64,000 nt of DNA from Micromonospora cathayae (GCF_028993575.1 NZ_CP118615.1:4431001-4495000); one strand, 5' to 3'; counted from the first letter of the stretch, positions 8,050 to 17,305 are shown. Notes: generated by a model from the sequence alone, not told the origin. Numbers and translations: made by a program.

Positions 8050-9390
8050 ATGCACCCCGCAACCACCACCACTGCCGGCCCGCCCTCCGGGCCTTCCCAC
8101 CGTACCCCCCGCCGGAGGCTGCTCCGTGGGCTGCTCGCCACGGTCGTCGCCCTGCCGCTGGTGCTCGGCGCCGCGGCCTGCGGTGACGACGAGGCGGCCA
8201 GCTCCGACCCGGACGCCCCGGTCAAGCTCTCCATCTTCTGGTGGGGTGGCGAGGCCCGGGCGAAGCTGACGGAGGAGGCGCTGGCCCTCTACACCGCGAA
8301 GCACCCGAACGTCACGTTCGAGAAGACCTGGCAGGCCAACCAGGGCTACTTCGACAAGCTGGCGACGCTGACCGCCGGTGGCAACCCGCCGGACATCTTC
8401 CAGATCGACGACAACTACCTGTCCGAGTACGCCTCCCGCAACACCACGCTCGACCTGAACAGCTACAAGGACGACGGCAAGCTCGACGTGTCGAAGTTCC
8501 CGGAGAGCCTCTGGCAGTACGGCGTGGTGGACGGCAAGCTCGCCGGCATGGCCGCCGGGGAGAACACCCAGGGCCTGGTCTACAACAAGACCCTGCTGCA
8601 GAAGAACGGCCTCCCCGAGCCGACCACCGGCCAGAGCTGGGAGGAGCACATCGCCTGGGCCGAGCAGGTCGCGAAGAAGACCAAGCTGGGCACCCAGGAC
8701 CCGAGCGCCGACTACAAGGCGTTCTGGGTGTGGCTGCGCCAGCAGGGCAAGGACCTGTACAACGGCAACGACCTCGGCTTCACCGAGGAGGACGTGACCA
8801 GGTGGTTCGAGCTGTGGAAGGGCGCCCGGGACCGCAAGGCCACCCCCACCCCGGACGTCATCCACGAGGGCAACGCCACCGACATCACCAAGCAGCTCGT
8901 GGTCACCGGCAAGGCGGCCACCTCCTGGGTGTGGGTCAACCAGATGCCCGAGCTGAAGAAGAACACCAAGGACGAACTGGGCGTCATCGCCTACCCGGGT
9001 GACCCGAGCGCGCAGTGGGCGCGGGCCTCGATGTACTGGTCGGTGTTCCGGGGCAGCAAGCACAAGGACGTCGCGGTCGACGTGCTCAACTTCCTCGCCA
9101 ACGACCCGGAGGCGGTCAAGATCCTCGGCACCGACCGGGGCCTGCCCAGCAACCTCGACCTGCGCAAGCAGGTCAGCGACGCGGTCGCCGACCCGGCCAT
9201 GAAGCAGTCCATCCAGGTGGAGTCGGACCTCGCGGCGAAGTTCGGCCAGGCCCCGCAGGTGCCGATCAAGGGCCACAGCAAGGTCCGCTCCGAGCTGATC
9301 AAGGCCGCCGAGGAGGCTCAGTACGGGCGGTCCACCCCGGCCGAGGCCGCGAAGCAGTTCGTGGCCGCCAGCAAGTCCGCCATCGCCTGA
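8050..9390 (+). CDS. ABC transporter sugar-binding lipoprotein
   Basis: 446-residue extracellular solute-binding protein, family 1. A twin-arginine-like run RRRLLRGLL precedes a hydrophobic stretch and the lipobox LGAAAC with lipidated Cys44. The mature protein has family features LTAGGNPPDIFQIDD and TQGLVYNKTLLQKNGLPEP. AAGGAG lies 9 nt before ATG 8050. Two permease genes follow at once; no ATPase gene is present, so a shared MsiK-type ATPase is expected (known for many actinomycete sugar importers; inference here). The ligand is probably the acid sugar or oligosaccharide handled by the divergent operon. Confidence 0.92.
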   Translation: MHPATTTTAGPPSGPSHRTPRRRLLRGLLATVVALPLVLGAAACGDDEAASSDPDAPVKLSIFWWGGEARAKLTEEALALYTAKHPNVTFEKTWQANQGYFDKLATLTAGGNPPDIFQIDDNYLSEYASRNTTLDLNSYKDDGKLDVSKFPESLWQYGVVDGKLAGMAAGENTQGLVYNKTLLQKNGLPEPTTGQSWEEHIAWAEQVAKKTKLGTQDPSADYKAFWVWLRQQGKDLYNGNDLGFTEEDVTRWFELWKGARDRKATPTPDVIHEGNATDITKQLVVTGKAATSWVWVNQMPELKKNTKDELGVIAYPGDPSAQWARASMYWSVFRGSKHKDVAVDVLNFLANDPEAVKILGTDRGLPSNLDLRKQVSDAVADPAMKQSIQVESDLAAKFGQAPQVPIKGHSKVRSELIKAAEEAQYGRSTPAEAAKQFVAASKSAIA

Positions 9391-9420
9391 CCTGACGACG
9401 CTCGGAGAGGAGTCGGTCCT

Positions 9421-10401
9421 GTGGCCCTGACCACCGCGCCCGACCCGACCCGCCGCGGCACCGGATCCGTCCGGCCCCACGCCAAGCGTGGGGCCGGCGG
9501 GTTCCGGAACAGCGAAGGTCTGGCGGGTTACGTCTTCCTGTCGCCCTGGCTCATCGGCCTGATGGCCGTCACGGCGATCCCCATGCTGCTCTCGCTCTAC
9601 CTGAGCTTCACCAACTACGACATCCTGACCCCCTGGTCGGAGGTCGAGTGGGTGGGCTTCGCGAACTACGAGAAGATGTTCACCAACGACCCGTCCTACT
9701 GGCACGCGGTCCAGGTGACGCTCAAGTTCGCCCTGATCGCGGTGCCGCTGAAGCTGGCCGCCGCGCTCGGGGTGGCCCTGCTGCTCAACCGCGCGTTCCG
9801 CGGCGTCGGGCTGTTCCGGGGCCTGTTCTACCTGCCGTCGCTGCTCGGCGGCAGCGTCGCGCTCGCCATCGTCTGGGTCAACATGTTCAACCGGGACGGG
9901 GCGTTCAACTCGCTGCTCGGCCTGTTCGGCATCGAGGGCAAACCCTGGGTCAACGACCCGGACTGGGCGCTGGAGACCCTGATGGTGCTGGCCATCTGGC
10001 AGTTCGGCGCGCCCATGGTGATCTTCCTGGCCGGGCTGAAGCAGGTGCCGACCGAGCTGTACGAGGCCGCCTCGGTCGACGGGGCCAACAGGTGGCGGCA
10101 GTTCCGCGCCGTCACCCTGCCGATGCTCTCCCCGGTCATCTTCTTCAACCTGGTGCTGGAGACCATCAACGGCTTCCAGGGCTTCACCGCCGCGTTCGTG
10201 CTCAGCAACGGCACCGGCGGCCCGGTGGACTCCACCCTGATGTACACGCTCAACCTGTACATCGCCGGGTTCACCGACCTGAACATGGGCTACGCCTCGG
10301 CGATGGCCTGGGTGTTCCTCATCGCCATCGCGGTCATCACGGTGGTCTTCTTCAGCACCGGACGCTTCTGGGTGCACTACTCCGACGGGGAGGACCGGTG
10401 A
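9421..10401 (+). CDS. ABC sugar transporter permease (MalF-like)
   Basis: 326 residues with about six membrane segments, beginning around residue 38 (GYVFLSPWLIGLMAV). The EAA loop that contacts the ATPase is seen as ELYEAASVDGANRWRQFRAV, followed by TLPMLSP. GTG start at 9421 has GGAGAGGAG about 9 nt upstream. It is the first of the permease pair, 30 nt after the binding-protein gene, and its stop overlaps the second permease start (GTGA). Confidence 0.93.
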   Translation: MALTTAPDPTRRGTGSVRPHAKRGAGGFRNSEGLAGYVFLSPWLIGLMAVTAIPMLLSLYLSFTNYDILTPWSEVEWVGFANYEKMFTNDPSYWHAVQVTLKFALIAVPLKLAAALGVALLLNRAFRGVGLFRGLFYLPSLLGGSVALAIVWVNMFNRDGAFNSLLGLFGIEGKPWVNDPDWALETLMVLAIWQFGAPMVIFLAGLKQVPTELYEAASVDGANRWRQFRAVTLPMLSPVIFFNLVLETINGFQGFTAAFVLSNGTGGPVDSTLMYTLNLYIAGFTDLNMGYASAMAWVFLIAIAVITVVFFSTGRFWVHYSDGEDR

Positions 10402-11279
10402 CCGCGCTCGCAACTCCGGCGGTGGCCCGCCGCCCGCGCCGCGACGGAGGCCGCCGCGCCGTACGCGTGCTCGTGCTGGTCGCGATCCTGGCGATCGTGC
10501 TGTACCCGCTGTTCTGGATGCTCGGCACCTCGGTGAAGTCGCAGCAGGAGATCGTCAACAACATCGGCCTGCTGCCGGAGGTCTTCACCCCCGGCAACTA
10601 CGCCGACGGGTGGACCAACTTCGACGTCAGCTTCGGCCGGTTCTTCTTCAACAGCGCGATGGTCAGCCTGCTGTCCGTGGTCGGCAACGCGGTCTCCTGC
10701 CTGCTGGCCGCGTACGCCTTCGCCCGGCTGCGGTTCAAGCTGCGGGGCGTCTGGTTCGCCGTGATGATCGGGACGCTGCTGCTGCCCGGACACGTGCTGA
10801 TCGTGCCGCAGTACATCCTCTTCCGGAGCATGGGCATGGTCGGCGGCGACTGGCCGTACCTGCCGCTGCTGGTGCCGCAGTTCCTGGCCACCGAGGCGTT
10901 CTTCGTCTTCCTGATGGTGCAGTTCATGCGGGGCATCCCGAAGGAACTCGACGAGGCTGCCAAGATCGACGGGGCCAACTCGTTCGGCATCTTCCGGCAC
11001 GTCATCCTGCCGCTGAGCCGGCCGGCGCTGGTCACCACCGCGATCTTCTCGTTCATCTGGACCTGGAACGACTTCTTCCGGCAACTGGTGTTCCTGTCCG
11101 AACTGACGGACTACACCGTCCCGGTGGCGCTGACCCTGTTCATCGACTCCACCAGCCAGAGCGCGGTCGGACCGATGTTCGCCATGTCGGTGCTGTCCCT
11201 GCTGCCGGTGTTCCTGTTCTTCGTCGCGTTCCAGCGGATGCTCGTCGAGGGCATCAACACCAGCGGTCTGAAGGGGTGA
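10398..11279 (+). CDS. ABC sugar transporter permease (MalG-like)
   Basis: 293 residues. Start GTG 10398-10400 overlaps the stop of the first permease; longer in-frame sequence upstream lies inside that gene and is non-coding in this frame. Six membrane segments, an opening IVLYPLFWMLGTSVKSQQE typical of MalG-type proteins, and an EAA loop KELDEAAKIDGANSFGIF. It ends in SGLKG, the common terminus of this family. It forms the membrane pore together with the preceding permease. Confidence 0.93.
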   Translation: MTALATPAVARRPRRDGGRRAVRVLVLVAILAIVLYPLFWMLGTSVKSQQEIVNNIGLLPEVFTPGNYADGWTNFDVSFGRFFFNSAMVSLLSVVGNAVSCLLAAYAFARLRFKLRGVWFAVMIGTLLLPGHVLIVPQYILFRSMGMVGGDWPYLPLLVPQFLATEAFFVFLMVQFMRGIPKELDEAAKIDGANSFGIFRHVILPLSRPALVTTAIFSFIWTWNDFFRQLVFLSELTDYTVPVALTLFIDSTSQSAVGPMFAMSVLSLLPVFLFFVAFQRMLVEGINTSGLKG

Positions 11280-11283
11280 GCCG

Positions 11284-11895
11284 GTGAGCGTCGACGCCCC
11301 CGCCCGGCGGGACTGGCGGGACACCGCCCGCGACGCCAGTGACCTGGCGGTGCTCGGCTTCGCGCTGCTGCTGGGCGCGCTGCCGGTGCTCACCGCCGGG
11401 GCGTCCGTCGCCACCGCCAGCGCGGCGGTGCACGACTGGCTGACCACGGGCACCTGGCCGTCGGCGCGGGACAACCTCCGCCGGTACCGTCGGGCGCTGC
11501 TGCCCGGCGTGCCGGTGTCCCTGCTCGGGCTGGTGGTGGCCGCGCTGGTGGTGCTGGACCTGACCGCGCTGGCCCGGGGCCACGTGCCGGGTGGGGCGCC
11601 GATGCTGGTGGTCACCGTGCTGGCGGTGGCCGCCGCCCTCGGCTACGCGGCGCTGACCGTGGTCGGGATCGGACGTACCGGCGGCCGGGGCTGGCGGTCG
11701 GCGGCCCGGTCCGCCGGCCGGGCCGGCCTGGACCGGCCGCTGCTGTGGGCCGGCACCGGCGCGGTGGCCGGCATCGCCACCCTGCTCGCGGTCATGGTCC
11801 ACCCGGTGGCGGTGCCGATCCTCGCCGGGTACGCGCTGGCCGCCCTGCACGCCGTGAGCCGTCGCCTGCCGGCGACCCGATGGGAGCACCCGTGA
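11284..11895 (+). CDS. YesL/DUF624-like membrane protein
   Basis: 203 residues with about five hydrophobic segments. The opening LGFALLLGALPVLTAGASVA followed by a basic region resembles YesL (DUF624) proteins, whose genes commonly accompany sugar ABC transporters. GTG 11284 is 4 nt after the permease stop, with GAAGGGG 7 nt upstream. Function is not established for the family. Assignment rests on length, topology, the N-terminal pattern and operon position. Confidence 0.65.
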   Translation: MSVDAPARRDWRDTARDASDLAVLGFALLLGALPVLTAGASVATASAAVHDWLTTGTWPSARDNLRRYRRALLPGVPVSLLGLVVAALVVLDLTALARGHVPGGAPMLVVTVLAVAAALGYAALTVVGIGRTGGRGWRSAARSAGRAGLDRPLLWAGTGAVAGIATLLAVMVHPVAVPILAGYALAALHAVSRRLPATRWEHP

Positions 11896-12746
11896 CCGAC
11901 GACGATCCACGCCTGCTGGTGGCCGACCGGGAGGTCGCCCGGTACGTGCTCGACCCGGACCTGGACGCGAAGCACGGGCCGCGCCCCTACCTGCACCCGG
12001 TGCGGACCCTCGCCGGCACGCCGGTCACCGACACGTTGCCGGAGGACCACGTCTGGCATCTCGGGGCTTCCCTGGCCGTGCAGGACGTCGACGGCACCAA
12101 CCTGTGGGGCGGGCGGACCTACGTCCGGGACACCGGCTACACCTGGCGCGACGACCACGGCCGGATCAGCCACGACGGGTGGTTCCACCGGGAAGCCGAC
12201 CGGCTGGAGCACCGGCTGCGCTGGTGCGACCGGGACGGCGGGCTGCTGCTCACCGAGCGCCGCCGGCTGGCCGCCCGACCGGTCGACGACCGGGCCTGGA
12301 CGCTGGAGGTCGACTACACCCTGACCGCCCCGGACCGACGGGACGTGACGCTCGGCAGCCCGGCCACCAACGGTCGCCCCGGCGGGGCCGGGTACGGCGG
12401 CTTCTTCTGGCGGGCGGCGGCCGGGCCCACCCCGCCCCGGGTGCTCACCGCCAAGACGGACGGGGAGGAACAGGTCAACGGCAGCGCCGAACCGTGGGTG
12501 GCGATGCTCGGCACGAACCCCGACGGGGTGGCGTGGACGTTGCTCTTCGTCGGGCTGCCCGAGGGGGACCGCTGGTTCGTGCGCGCCAGCATGTACCCCG
12601 GGGTCTGCTCGGCGTTCGCGTTCGACGAGCCCCGGGTGATCCCGGCCGGGACGTCCCGGCCGGGCCGGCACCGGATCGCGGTGGTCGACGGCCACCTCGA
12701 CCGGGACGCGCTCGGCGCGCTCGCCGAGCGGCTGGACCGGCCGTGA
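11892..12746 (+). CDS. PmoA-like (DUF6807) protein
   Basis: 284 residues. Start GTG 11892-11894 overlaps the previous stop. It contains DHVWHLGASLAVQDVDGTNLWGG and a Trp/Gly-rich beta-sandwich-like body with GYGGFFWRAA, matching proteins called 'PmoA family', a name that does not imply methane oxidation. Such proteins often sit in sugar catabolic operons of actinomycetes. No signal peptide is visible, so it is probably cytoplasmic. It is the last gene of the rightward operon and is followed by a strong hairpin. Confidence 0.7.
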   Translation: MTDDDPRLLVADREVARYVLDPDLDAKHGPRPYLHPVRTLAGTPVTDTLPEDHVWHLGASLAVQDVDGTNLWGGRTYVRDTGYTWRDDHGRISHDGWFHREADRLEHRLRWCDRDGGLLLTERRRLAARPVDDRAWTLEVDYTLTAPDRRDVTLGSPATNGRPGGAGYGGFFWRAAAGPTPPRVLTAKTDGEEQVNGSAEPWVAMLGTNPDGVAWTLLFVGLPEGDRWFVRASMYPGVCSAFAFDEPRVIPAGTSRPGRHRIAVVDGHLDRDALGALAERLDRP

Positions 12747-12750
12747 CGGG

Positions 12751-12789
12751 GCCGGTCACACCCCGGGCGGCGGACGGGGTGCGACCGGC
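12751..12789. terminator. Bidirectional terminator hairpin
   Basis: Arms 12751-12765 and 12775-12789 pair at 14 of 15 positions (GCCGGTCaCACCCCG with CGGGGTGcGACCGGC) around a 9-nt loop. It lies 4 nt after the PmoA-like gene, between convergent genes, and has no U tract, as is usual in high-GC actinomycetes. Confidence 0.85.
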
Positions 12790-12896
12790 GTCGACCGGGG
12801 CTCCCGGGCCGGGGCCGGCCCGGTGGTCGGGTCGGGACCGCCGGCCCGGCGTGCCGCGCAGGCCGCAGGCCCGGCGCTGACCGGTCGGCGGGCTGG

Positions 12897-13919
12897 TCAG
12901 GCCGGGACGGGGGCGGTGCTGTCCCGGCGGACCAGTTCGGCGTCGAGCACCTCGACCCGGTCGCCGTCGACCCCGGGTTCCAGCGCCAGGGTCATCGCCC
13001 GGGCCCCCATCTCGACCAGCGGCAACCGGACCGTGGTCAGGGTCGGGGTGACGTCCCGGGCGATCGGCATGTCGTCGAAGCCGGCCACCGACACCTGGCC
13101 GGGCACCGCCACCCCCCGGGTGCGCAGCAGGGACAGCGCGCCGACGGCCATCGAGTCGTTGAGCGCCACGATCGCGGTCAGGCCGGGCACCTCGTCGAGC
13201 AGCGCGGCGGTGGCCTGCGCCCCGCTGTCCCGGTCGAACTCGGCGTAACGGATGTGCGTCTCGTCCAGGGTCAGGTCGACCTCGGCGAGCGCGCGGCGCA
13301 GCCCGGCCAGCCGGTCGGTGGTCGTGGTGAGCAGCCGGGGACCGGCCACCACCCCGATCCGCCGGTGGCCCAGGGCGAGCAGTTCCCGGGTGAGTAGCAG
13401 GGCGCCGTTCTCGTTGGCCGGCATCACCGCGTCCCCGGCGTGCTCGTGGCGACCGATCACGGCGACCCGGCCGCCGGTGGCCTCGTACGCGGCGAGCTGC
13501 TCGTTGAGCCGGGTGGTGAAGGCGTCGTCGTGGTAGCCGGAGCCGGCCAGGATCATCGCCGCGACCTGCTGGCCGCGTAGCAGGTCGACGTACTCGAGTT
13601 CCCGTTCCGGGTCCCGGTAGCTGTTGCAGATGATCAGCAGTTTGCCGCGGGCGGTCGCCACCCGTTGCAGCCCCCGGGTGATCTCGGCGAAGTACGGGTC
13701 GGAGACGTCGTGCACGATCACGCCCACCACGCTGCGCTGGGGCCGGGCGAGCAGCTGGGCATGGGCGTTGGGCACGTACCGCAGGTCGGCCACGGCCCGG
13801 AGCACCCGGTCGCGCAGCTCCTCGGTGACCGTCTTGCTGCTGCCGTTGATCACCCGCGACGCGGTCGCGGGGGAGACCCCGGCCCGCCGGGCGACGTCGG
13901 CCAACGTCGCCATGGCCAC
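12897..13919 (-). CDS. LacI family transcriptional regulator
   Basis: 340 residues. N-terminal HTH TLADVARRAGVSPATASRVI, hinge YVPNAHAQLLARPQR, and a sugar-sensing domain with VAGFDDMPIARDVTPTLTTV near the end. The first start is GTG 13917-13919; ATG 13911-13913 two codons later is an equally possible start. It is divergent from the 14108-17246 operon, and a near-palindrome AAGCGCTT sits in the shared promoter region. It probably represses that operon. Confidence 0.92.
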   Translation of the reverse strand: MAMATLADVARRAGVSPATASRVINGSSKTVTEELRDRVLRAVADLRYVPNAHAQLLARPQRSVVGVIVHDVSDPYFAEITRGLQRVATARGKLLIICNSYRDPERELEYVDLLRGQQVAAMILAGSGYHDDAFTTRLNEQLAAYEATGGRVAVIGRHEHAGDAVMPANENGALLLTRELLALGHRRIGVVAGPRLLTTTTDRLAGLRRALAEVDLTLDETHIRYAEFDRDSGAQATAALLDEVPGLTAIVALNDSMAVGALSLLRTRGVAVPGQVSVAGFDDMPIARDVTPTLTTVRLPLVEMGARAMTLALEPGVDGDRVEVLDAELVRRDSTAPVPA

Positions 13920-14075
13920 CCCCGAGTCGATCTTGTTGATGTGGTCGCCCGTCGGGCGCGGCCTCAGGTTACCGCAGCGCGCAGAGCGGTCCCAGTCTCG
14001 GTGAGGTCCGGCACGCCGCCGGTCCCGGAGGGGCGGGGGCCTTGCCCGGCGGGTCGGCGCCCCATACGCTGCTGA

Positions 14076-14089
14076 GGAAAGCGCTTGCC
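14076..14089. promoter_or_regulatory. LacI-type operator candidate
   Basis: GGAAAGCGCTTGCC with perfect core AAGCGCTT at 14079-14086; 12 of 14 positions are symmetric. The GC-centred AAGCGCTT core is the classic LacI/CcpA-like operator pattern. It lies 19 nt upstream of the dehydrogenase start and downstream of the divergent LacI gene. Confidence 0.7.
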
Positions 14090-14107
14090 TGAGGTGGAAG
14101 GAAGATC

Positions 14108-15259
14108 ATGACCCGCAGGCCGATCGGCATCATTCTCAACGGCGTCACCGGCCGAATGGGGTACCGGCAGCACCTCGTCCGGTCCCTGCTCGCCATCCGT
14201 GAGCAGGGCGGCGTCCGGCTGGACGACGGCACCACCATCTGGCCGGAACCCGTCCTCGTGGGCCGCAGCGAGACGCGGCTCCGGGAGATCGCGGAGCGCC
14301 ACGGGCTGGCTGACTGGACCACCGACCTGAGCGCGGCGCTGGCCCGCGACGACGTCAAGATCTACTTCGACGCGCAGGTGACCCAGCAGCGGGAGAAGGC
14401 GATCCGGCAGGCCATCGAGGCCGGCAAACACATCTACACCGAGAAGCCCCTCGCCGAGACCAGCTCCGGCGCGCTGGAACTGGCCCGCGCGGCCAGCGCG
14501 GCCGGGCTGCGCACCGGCGTGGTGCAGGACAAGCTCTTCCTGCCCGGCCTGCGCAAGCTCAAGCGGCTCATCGACGGCGGCTTCTTCGGCCAGATCCTCT
14601 CCGTCCGCGGCGAGTTCGGCTACTGGGTCTTCGAAGGCGACTGGCAGCCCGCCCAGCGTCCCTCGTGGAACTACCGCGCCGAGGACGGCGGCGGCATCGT
14701 CGTCGACATGTTCCCGCACTGGCAGTACGTCCTCGAAGAACTGTTCGGGGAGGTCAAGGCGGTCACCGCGGTCATCGCCACGCACATCCCGCGCCGGGTC
14801 GACGAGTCCGGCAACGCCTACCCGGCCACCGCCGACGACGCCGCGTACGGCATCTTCGAACTGGCCGGCGGGATCGTCGCCCAACTCAACTCCTCCTGGT
14901 GCGTCCGGGTGCACCGCGACGAACTGGTCGAGTTCCAGGTCGACGGCACCGAGGGCAGCGCCGTCGCCGGGCTGCGCGGCTGCAAGATCCAGCACCGTGC
15001 GGTCACCCCCAAGCCGGTCTGGAACCCGGACCTGCCGGTCACCGAGAACTTCCGGTCCCAGTGGACCGAGGTGCCGGACAACGAGGAGTTCGACAACGGC
15101 TTCAAGGTGCAGTGGGAGGCGTACCTGCGGCACGTGGTCGCCGGTGAGCCGTTCCGGTGGGACTTCCTCGCCGGGGCCCGGGGCGTGCAACTGGCCGAGC
15201 TGGGCCTGCTCTCCGCCCGCGAGGGCTGCCGCGTCGAGGTGCCGGAGCTGGACCGGTGA
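14108..15259 (+). CDS. Gfo/Idh/MocA family dehydrogenase
   Basis: 383 residues. The nucleotide-binding start is IGIILNGVTGRMG, and the EKPLAE motif with the family lysine is near residue 118. Residues 140-240 carry QDKLFLPGLRKLKRLI and VVDMFPHWQYVLEELFGEV, the substrate side. ATG 14108 has a GGTGGAAGG-type ribosome site upstream. It is the first gene of a tight three-gene operon; each junction is a GTGA overlap. It probably oxidises a sugar or cyclitol hydroxyl; the substrate is unknown. Confidence 0.9.
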   Translation: MTRRPIGIILNGVTGRMGYRQHLVRSLLAIREQGGVRLDDGTTIWPEPVLVGRSETRLREIAERHGLADWTTDLSAALARDDVKIYFDAQVTQQREKAIRQAIEAGKHIYTEKPLAETSSGALELARAASAAGLRTGVVQDKLFLPGLRKLKRLIDGGFFGQILSVRGEFGYWVFEGDWQPAQRPSWNYRAEDGGGIVVDMFPHWQYVLEELFGEVKAVTAVIATHIPRRVDESGNAYPATADDAAYGIFELAGGIVAQLNSSWCVRVHRDELVEFQVDGTEGSAVAGLRGCKIQHRAVTPKPVWNPDLPVTENFRSQWTEVPDNEEFDNGFKVQWEAYLRHVVAGEPFRWDFLAGARGVQLAELGLLSAREGCRVEVPELDR

Positions 15260-16407
15260 GCGCCCACGTGCGCCTGACCGGCGGCGAGACGTACCGGCTG
15301 GCCGGCGGGGCCGGATTCGCCCGGCCCGCCGGCCCACCCAGCTCCCGGATCGCGTACGCCGCCGCGCACGTGGTCGCCGACCCGACCGCCGAGAACGTCC
15401 CCGGCGCGCCGGCCGTGCTGGATTGGGACACCACCCTGGCCTTCCGGCACCACCTGTGGTCGCACGGCTTCGGCGTCGCCGAGGCGATGGACACCGCCCA
15501 GCGCGGCATGGGGCTCGACCACACCGCCACCCGCGAACTGATCCGACGCAGCGCCGCCGAGGCCCGCTCGGTCGGCGGGCGGATCGTCGCCGGGGTCAAC
15601 ACCGACCACCTGCCGCCGGGGGCGTACCCGGTGGCCGAGCTGACCGCCGCGTACCGCACCCAGCTGGAGGAGGTGCTGACCGCCGGGGCCCGCCCGGTGC
15701 TGATGTGCAGCCGGCACCTCGCGGCGGCGGCCACCGGCCCCGACGACTACCTCACCGTCTACGCCGAGCTGCTGGCCGCCAGCGACGAACCGGTGGTGCT
15801 GCACTGGCTCGGCGACATGTTCGACCCGGCGCTGCACGGCTACTGGGGCAGCGCCGACCTGGACCTGGCCGCCGACACGGTGGTGCAGCTCGTCAAGGAC
15901 CACGCCGACAAGGTCGACGGCATCAAGATCTCGCTGCTCGACGCGGACCGGGAGATCGCCCTGCGCCGCCGGCTCCCCGCCGGGGTGCGCCTCTACACCG
16001 GCGACGACTTCCACTACCCGGAACTCATCCTCGGTGACGAGCAGGGCCACTCCGACGCGCTGCTGGGCATCTTCGCCGCCATCGCCCCGGCCGCCGGGGC
16101 GGCGCTGGCCGCCCTCGACGCCGGCGACGTCGACACGTACCAGCGGATCATGGCCCCGACGGTGCCGCTGGCCCGGCACCTGTTCGGGACCCCCACCTGG
16201 CACTACAAGACCGGGATCGTCTTCCTGGCCTGGCTGACCGGCCACCAGGACCACTTCACCATGGTCGCCGGTCAGCAGGCCGGCCGGTCCCCGGCGCACC
16301 TGGCCCGGCTGCTCGTCCTGGCCGACGCCGCCGGGCTGCTGCCCGACGCCGAGCTGGCCGCCGCCCGGGCCCGCGCCTTCTTCACCGTCGCCGGGGTGGC
16401 CCAGTGA
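15256..16407 (+). CDS. DUF993 family protein (DHDPS-like TIM barrel)
   Basis: 383 residues. Start GTG 15256-15258 overlaps the upstream stop. The sequence matches the DUF993 pattern: AVLDWDTTLAFRHHLWSHGFGVAEAMDTAQRGMG, given here only as its landmarks LDWD, FRHHLWSHG and MDTAQRG; then VVLHWLGDMFDPAL and VDGIKISLLD, whose lysine is in the position of a DHDPS-type Schiff base. DUF993 proteins are grouped with dihydrodipicolinate-synthase-like barrels, hence a possible aldolase or dehydratase. No experimentally fixed reaction is known to me. Confidence 0.8.
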   Translation: MSAHVRLTGGETYRLAGGAGFARPAGPPSSRIAYAAAHVVADPTAENVPGAPAVLDWDTTLAFRHHLWSHGFGVAEAMDTAQRGMGLDHTATRELIRRSAAEARSVGGRIVAGVNTDHLPPGAYPVAELTAAYRTQLEEVLTAGARPVLMCSRHLAAAATGPDDYLTVYAELLAASDEPVVLHWLGDMFDPALHGYWGSADLDLAADTVVQLVKDHADKVDGIKISLLDADREIALRRRLPAGVRLYTGDDFHYPELILGDEQGHSDALLGIFAAIAPAAGAALAALDAGDVDTYQRIMAPTVPLARHLFGTPTWHYKTGIVFLAWLTGHQDHFTMVAGQQAGRSPAHLARLLVLADAAGLLPDAELAAARARAFFTVAGVAQ

Positions 16408-17246
16408 CCGCCCCGCAGGTCGTGCCGGCGGTGCCCGTGCCGGCCGGGCTGGAACGGTTCTCCTTCAACCAGGCCACCGCCCAGCACTGGCCGCTGGAAG
16501 AGGTCGTCGCCGGCTGCGCCGGCGCGGGGGTGCCCGGCATCGGACTGTGGCGGGAACCGGTCGGCGAGTACGGCGTACAGCGGGCCGCCCGCCTGGTCCG
16601 GGCCGCCGGACTCACCGTCACCTCGCTGTGCCGTGGCGGGTTCTTCACCACCGACGACTGGCGGACGGAGAACCTGCGGGCCATCGAGGAGGCCGCCACC
16701 CTCGACTGCCCGGTGCTGGTGCTGGTCGCCGGGGGCCTGCCGGCCGGCAGCCGGGACCTCGACGGGGCCCGGAACCGGGTGGCCGACGCGATCGCCGAGC
16801 TGGCCCCGCACGCCGCGGCGGCCGGGGTGACCCTGGCCATCGAGCCGCTGCACCCGATGTTCTGCTCGGACCGGTGCGTGATCGCCACCCTCGGCCAGGC
16901 CCTCGACATCGCCGAACGGTTCGACCCGGGCACGGTCGGGGTGGTGGTGGACGCCTACCACGTCTGGTGGGACGACACGGTGTACCACCAGATCGCCCGC
17001 GCCGGGGACCGGATCGCCGCCTTCCAGGTCTGCGACTGGATCACCCCGCTGCCCGAGGGGGTGCTGCTCGGCCGGGGCCTGCCGGGGGAGGGCTGCATCG
17101 ACCTGCGCCGGCTCCGCACGGCGGTGGACGCCGCCGGCTACACCGGTCCGATCGAGGTGGAGGTGTTCCACGCCGGCACCTGGGCCCGCCCCGGCCCCGA
17201 GGTGCTGGCCGACTCGGTACACGGCTACCTGGAACACGTGCTCTGA
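16404..17246 (+). CDS. Sugar phosphate isomerase/epimerase-like TIM barrel
   Basis: 280 residues of the xylose-isomerase-like/AP-endonuclease-2 fold. Metal-ligand-type positions are E in [11 protein letters not shown] and H in [13 protein letters not shown] in GPIEVEVFH. Starts by GTGA overlap with the DUF993 gene. Members include hydroxypyruvate isomerase, inosose dehydratase (IolE) and 3-keto-sugar hydrolytic enzymes. With a Gfo/Idh dehydrogenase in the same operon, conversion of a keto-sugar or inosose product is a fair guess. It is the last gene before a perfect 14-bp hairpin. Confidence 0.82.
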   Translation: MTAPQVVPAVPVPAGLERFSFNQATAQHWPLEEVVAGCAGAGVPGIGLWREPVGEYGVQRAARLVRAAGLTVTSLCRGGFFTTDDWRTENLRAIEEAATLDCPVLVLVAGGLPAGSRDLDGARNRVADAIAELAPHAAAAGVTLAIEPLHPMFCSDRCVIATLGQALDIAERFDPGTVGVVVDAYHVWWDDTVYHQIARAGDRIAAFQVCDWITPLPEGVLLGRGLPGEGCIDLRRLRTAVDAAGYTGPIEVEVFHAGTWARPGPEVLADSVHGYLEHVL

Positions 17247-17257
17247 CCGAACGCCGT

Positions 17258-17293
17258 CCACCGCCGCCCGGCCCCGCCACCGGGCGGCGGTGG
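17258..17293 (+). terminator. Terminator hairpin, perfect 14-bp stem
   Basis: CCACCGCCGCCCGG at 17258-17271 pairs perfectly with 17280-17293 across an 8-nt loop, 11 nt after the stop of the preceding operon. Its 3' arm ends 12 nt before the -10 of the next gene. Confidence 0.85.
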
Positions 17294-17305
17294 CGAGGGC
17301 CGGAC

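Noticed and set aside
7885..10413. An 842-codon leftward frame opposite the ABC importer genes
   Set aside because: Composition-driven shadow. The opposite strand has a lipoprotein signal, EAA loops and operon overlaps.
12790..12896. Possible small gene between the terminator and the LacI gene
   Set aside because: Open frames here lack a ribosome site and are compositional; this is the spacer between convergent genes.
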